A DNA stretch of 8,014 nt from Acidobacteriota bacterium (GTDB lineage Bacteria; Acidobacteriota; UBA890): positions 1 to 8,014 of the forward strand of contig JAUWTE010000125.1 of the NCBI GenBank assembly GCA_030609765.1, written 5' to 3'. The number at the start of each line of letters is the position of its first letter. Within the stretch, counting starts at the first letter, position 1. Positions 6,338 to 8,014 of this stretch are shown here, one piece after another. Both the position numbers and the translations under genes were made by a program. The notes below the pieces were generated by a model. The model was not told the origin of the DNA, did no database searches, and saw only the letters and a program-made list of their open reading frames with translations.

Positions 6338-7438
6338 TCAGCGCAGGACTGCGAGCAGGTCGGCGGAGTCGACAGCGATGCCATAGCCGTCGGGGCCCTG
6401 GGCCATTGTCCCTATGTCTGCAGGCAGTGCGCAGCGCAGTTGCCCGGCACGGACTTTCTTGTCCTTGGCGGCCGCGGCCACAACGTCCTCTGGCCGGCAT
6501 CCCTCCGGAAGGCGAGTGGGCAAACCAACGCGTTCACAGAGAGCGGCGATGCGTGCTGATAGATCCTCGGGAGCGTTCACGAGACGATGCGCGAGCCTTG
6601 CCTCGGCAACCATGCCGATGGCCACGGCCTCACCGTGGCGAATCCGGTAACCGAGGGTAGTCTCGATGCCATGGGCTACGGTGTGGCCGAAGTTGAGGAC
6701 CTGCCGGTAGTTGGCCTCTCGCTCATCGGCGGCGGTAACGTCGGCCTTCAGAGCACAGCACCTCGCGACCACTCCTTCGAGGTCTGCCTTGCAGTGGGCG
6801 ATGCCAGCATCCACGAGACTCTCGTCGATCTTCTTGAAGAGGTCGGCATCCAGAATTACTCCGTACTTGATCACCTCCGCCAGGCCCGAGGTCAGCTCTG
6901 CGGCAGGCAAGGATCCGAGTGCGAGTACGTCGATCAACACGCGCACGGGCTGGTGGAAGGCTCCGACGAGGTTCTTTCCGGCAGGGGTGTCGATTCCTGT
7001 CTTGCCGCCCACGCTGCTGTCGACCATGGCAAGCAAGGTAGTGGGGACCTGAACGCAGGGAATGCCTCGGAACAACGTTGCAGCCACGAAACCCGCTACA
7101 TCGCCTACTACACCACCACCTACGGCAACGAGGCAGGAGTCGCGACCGTACCCGAGGTCGATCAGCTGATCCTGGATCTTGGCCACCGTATCCCGGTTCT
7201 TCGTCTCTTCGCCGGCAGGAACCGTGATGCACTCGGCGACTTCTCCCTGCGCCCGCAGTGCATCGGCAAGAGCATCGGCGTAGAGAGGCCCGACGTTGCT
7301 GTCGCTGATAACCGCCCAACGTGCGGCGGACACTCTCTCGAGAATCTGATCGGCCACGCCGTGAGGCAGCTCCACTCCAACGAGGATCTCGTAGCTGTGG
7401 CCCGAACCAGCGGGGATGGCAACTTCGACGCGCTGCAT
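6338..7438 (-). CDS. aroB: 3-dehydroquinate synthase
   Basis: Converts DAHP to 3-dehydroquinate, the second step of the shikimate pathway to aromatic amino acids, in the cytoplasm, using NAD and a divalent metal. The protein has 366 residues, the normal AroB length. NAD and phosphate-binding motifs are visible: GGGVVGDVAGFVAATLFRG (107-125), VPTTLLAMVDSSVGGKTGID (131-150) and GKNLVGAFHQP. The expected metal ligands are E188 in GLAEVIKYG, H252 in NFGHTVAHGIE and H268 in HGEAVAIGM. A KDKK motif follows at 325-328. No key residue is missing. The ATG at 7438 has GAAGGG (7450-7445) six bases before it, which supports this start. The gene lies 47 bp downstream of a racemase gene on the same strand, so the two are probably co-transcribed. 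Its 3' end is 30 bp from the repeat element. Confidence 0.97.
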   Translation of the reverse strand: MQRVEVAIPAGSGHSYEILVGVELPHGVADQILERVSAARWAVISDSNVGPLYADALADALRAQGEVAECITVPAGEETKNRDTVAKIQDQLIDLGYGRDSCLVAVGGGVVGDVAGFVAATLFRGIPCVQVPTTLLAMVDSSVGGKTGIDTPAGKNLVGAFHQPVRVLIDVLALGSLPAAELTSGLAEVIKYGVILDADLFKKIDESLVDAGIAHCKADLEGVVARCCALKADVTAADEREANYRQVLNFGHTVAHGIETTLGYRIRHGEAVAIGMVAEARLAHRLVNAPEDLSARIAALCERVGLPTRLPEGCRPEDVVAAAAKDKKVRAGQLRCALPADIGTMAQGPDGYGIAVDSADLLAVLR

Positions 7439-7444
7439 GAGTGG

Positions 7445-7450
7445 CCCTTC
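7445..7450 (-). promoter_or_regulatory. ribosome binding site of aroB
   Basis: On the minus strand GAAGGG is followed by six bases (CCACTC) and then the ATG of aroB. It is the best Shine-Dalgarno match in the 47-bp gap after the racemase stop, and it indicates independent initiation rather than stop-start coupling. Confidence 0.6.
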
Positions 7451-7485
7451 GACTCAGGGTTTTCAGTTTACGAATTCTGTCGGGA

Positions 7486-8014
7486 CTAGCTTGGGTTGCT
7501 CAACGGGTCGGTTGTTGCCGACGCCGGCGAACTCTCCGGGAGAAACCCACCCGGCACATCGTCGAACTCCAGCTCTCCGAGTGCAAGGGACAGAGTCATC
7601 TCGGCCAGGGCCTGCGTGGCATCGATCACTTTCACAGGACAGCTCTCGGTGTCCAGCCCGAGAGGGATTTCGGTGCAGCCCATGATGATTGCCCCCGCAC
7701 CGCGATCGACCAGGGCGAGGGCCGTCCGCGAGAGTCTCTCATCCGGGCCGATACTCCCTCCCTTGATGGAGTGGATTGCCTCCATGACCCGCATCTGGTC
7801 CGATTCCTCCGGATGCAATGGCTCGCAGCCCTCCTCGCGCAGAAGTCCATCGTAAAGGCCTGTCCTCAGCGTGCCGGTCGTTGCCAGGATTCCGACTTGT
7901 CGGGCGTCCGGCACGTCCCTCCGCACAGCGGCTACCGCGGCGGCGATCATGTTGAGGACGGGAATGCCAACCGCCTCGCGCTTCGCACTCAAGTTAGCGT
8001 GCGCTGTGTTGCAC
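7486..8014 (-). CDS. aspartate/glutamate racemase family protein (5' part cut by window)
   Basis: Cofactor-independent racemase family that inverts amino acids (aspartate, glutamate) or related compounds with two cysteines as acid and base. The frame continues to the window edge. Its first visible codons read CNTAHANLSAKREAVGIPVLNMI, so the first catalytic cysteine is at 8013-8011. The second lies in GAGAIIMGCTEIPLGL (Cys codon 7677-7675), 112 residues later, the spacing known for aspartate racemases such as the Pyrococcus enzyme. Also visible are VGILATTGTLRTGLYDGLL and HPEESDQMRVMEAIHSIKGG, typical of the aspartate racemase subgroup. The TTG at 7992 falls inside the catalytic motif region and is not a start; about 80 N-terminal residues should lie outside. 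A Ser/Pro-rich tail of about 20 residues ends the protein. Aspartate racemase is the best reading; a broader-specificity amino acid racemase is possible. Confidence 0.9.
   Translation of the reverse strand, partial: CNTAHANLSAKREAVGIPVLNMIAAAVAAVRRDVPDARQVGILATTGTLRTGLYDGLLREEGCEPLHPEESDQMRVMEAIHSIKGGSIGPDERLSRTALALVDRGAGAIIMGCTEIPLGLDTESCPVKVIDATQALAEMTLSLALGELEFDDVPGGFLPESSPASATTDPLSNPS

Noticed and set aside
6587..7489. 300-codon plus-strand open frame opposite aroB
   Set aside because: The minus strand encodes all AroB motifs and metal ligands. The plus-strand product resembles nothing and is a shadow.
7990..7992. TTG at 7992 as the start of the racemase gene
   Set aside because: The frame continues upstream through the catalytic CNTAH motif to the window edge, so the start lies outside.

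Overview
The window is GC-rich bacterial DNA, roughly 60-65% GC by eye. Genes are tightly packed and some starts are non-ATG. It most likely comes from an environmental, Gram-negative-type bacterium. The proteins do not let me assign a phylum with confidence.

Positions 1-5601 (+ strand) are the 3' part of an exopolysaccharide or O-antigen-type cluster with five genes in one direction. They are a GT2 glycosyltransferase cut by the left edge, a GT4 glycosyltransferase interrupted by one in-frame TAG, and a second GT4 that starts inside the stop codon of the first. An initiating polyprenyl-phosphate sugar-1-phosphate transferase (WbaP/WcaJ type) and a UDP-glucuronate decarboxylase that makes UDP-xylose follow. 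The logic is standard: the phosphotransferase loads the first sugar on the lipid carrier, the glycosyltransferases extend it, and the decarboxylase supplies a nucleotide sugar. Flippase, polymerase and export genes are not in the window.

Positions 5602-6337 lie between two convergent operons and hold no gene I believe. About 670 bp here form an organised repeat structure. Two inverted arms of about 120 bp each can fold into their own ~101-nt hairpin, with compensatory changes between the arms. A 49-bp unit is repeated five times in tandem inside the left arm and extends toward the centre, and two more copies sit in the opposite orientation on the right. A short motif (GTCCGC-N6-GAT-N2-CCCCG) recurs throughout. 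It looks like a non-autonomous mobile element or decayed transposon ends, and is the least explained part of the window.

Positions 6338-8014 (- strand) carry aroB (3-dehydroquinate synthase). Upstream of it, 47 bp away and cut by the right edge, is an aspartate/glutamate racemase-family gene. They are probably co-transcribed and unrelated to the polysaccharide genes.
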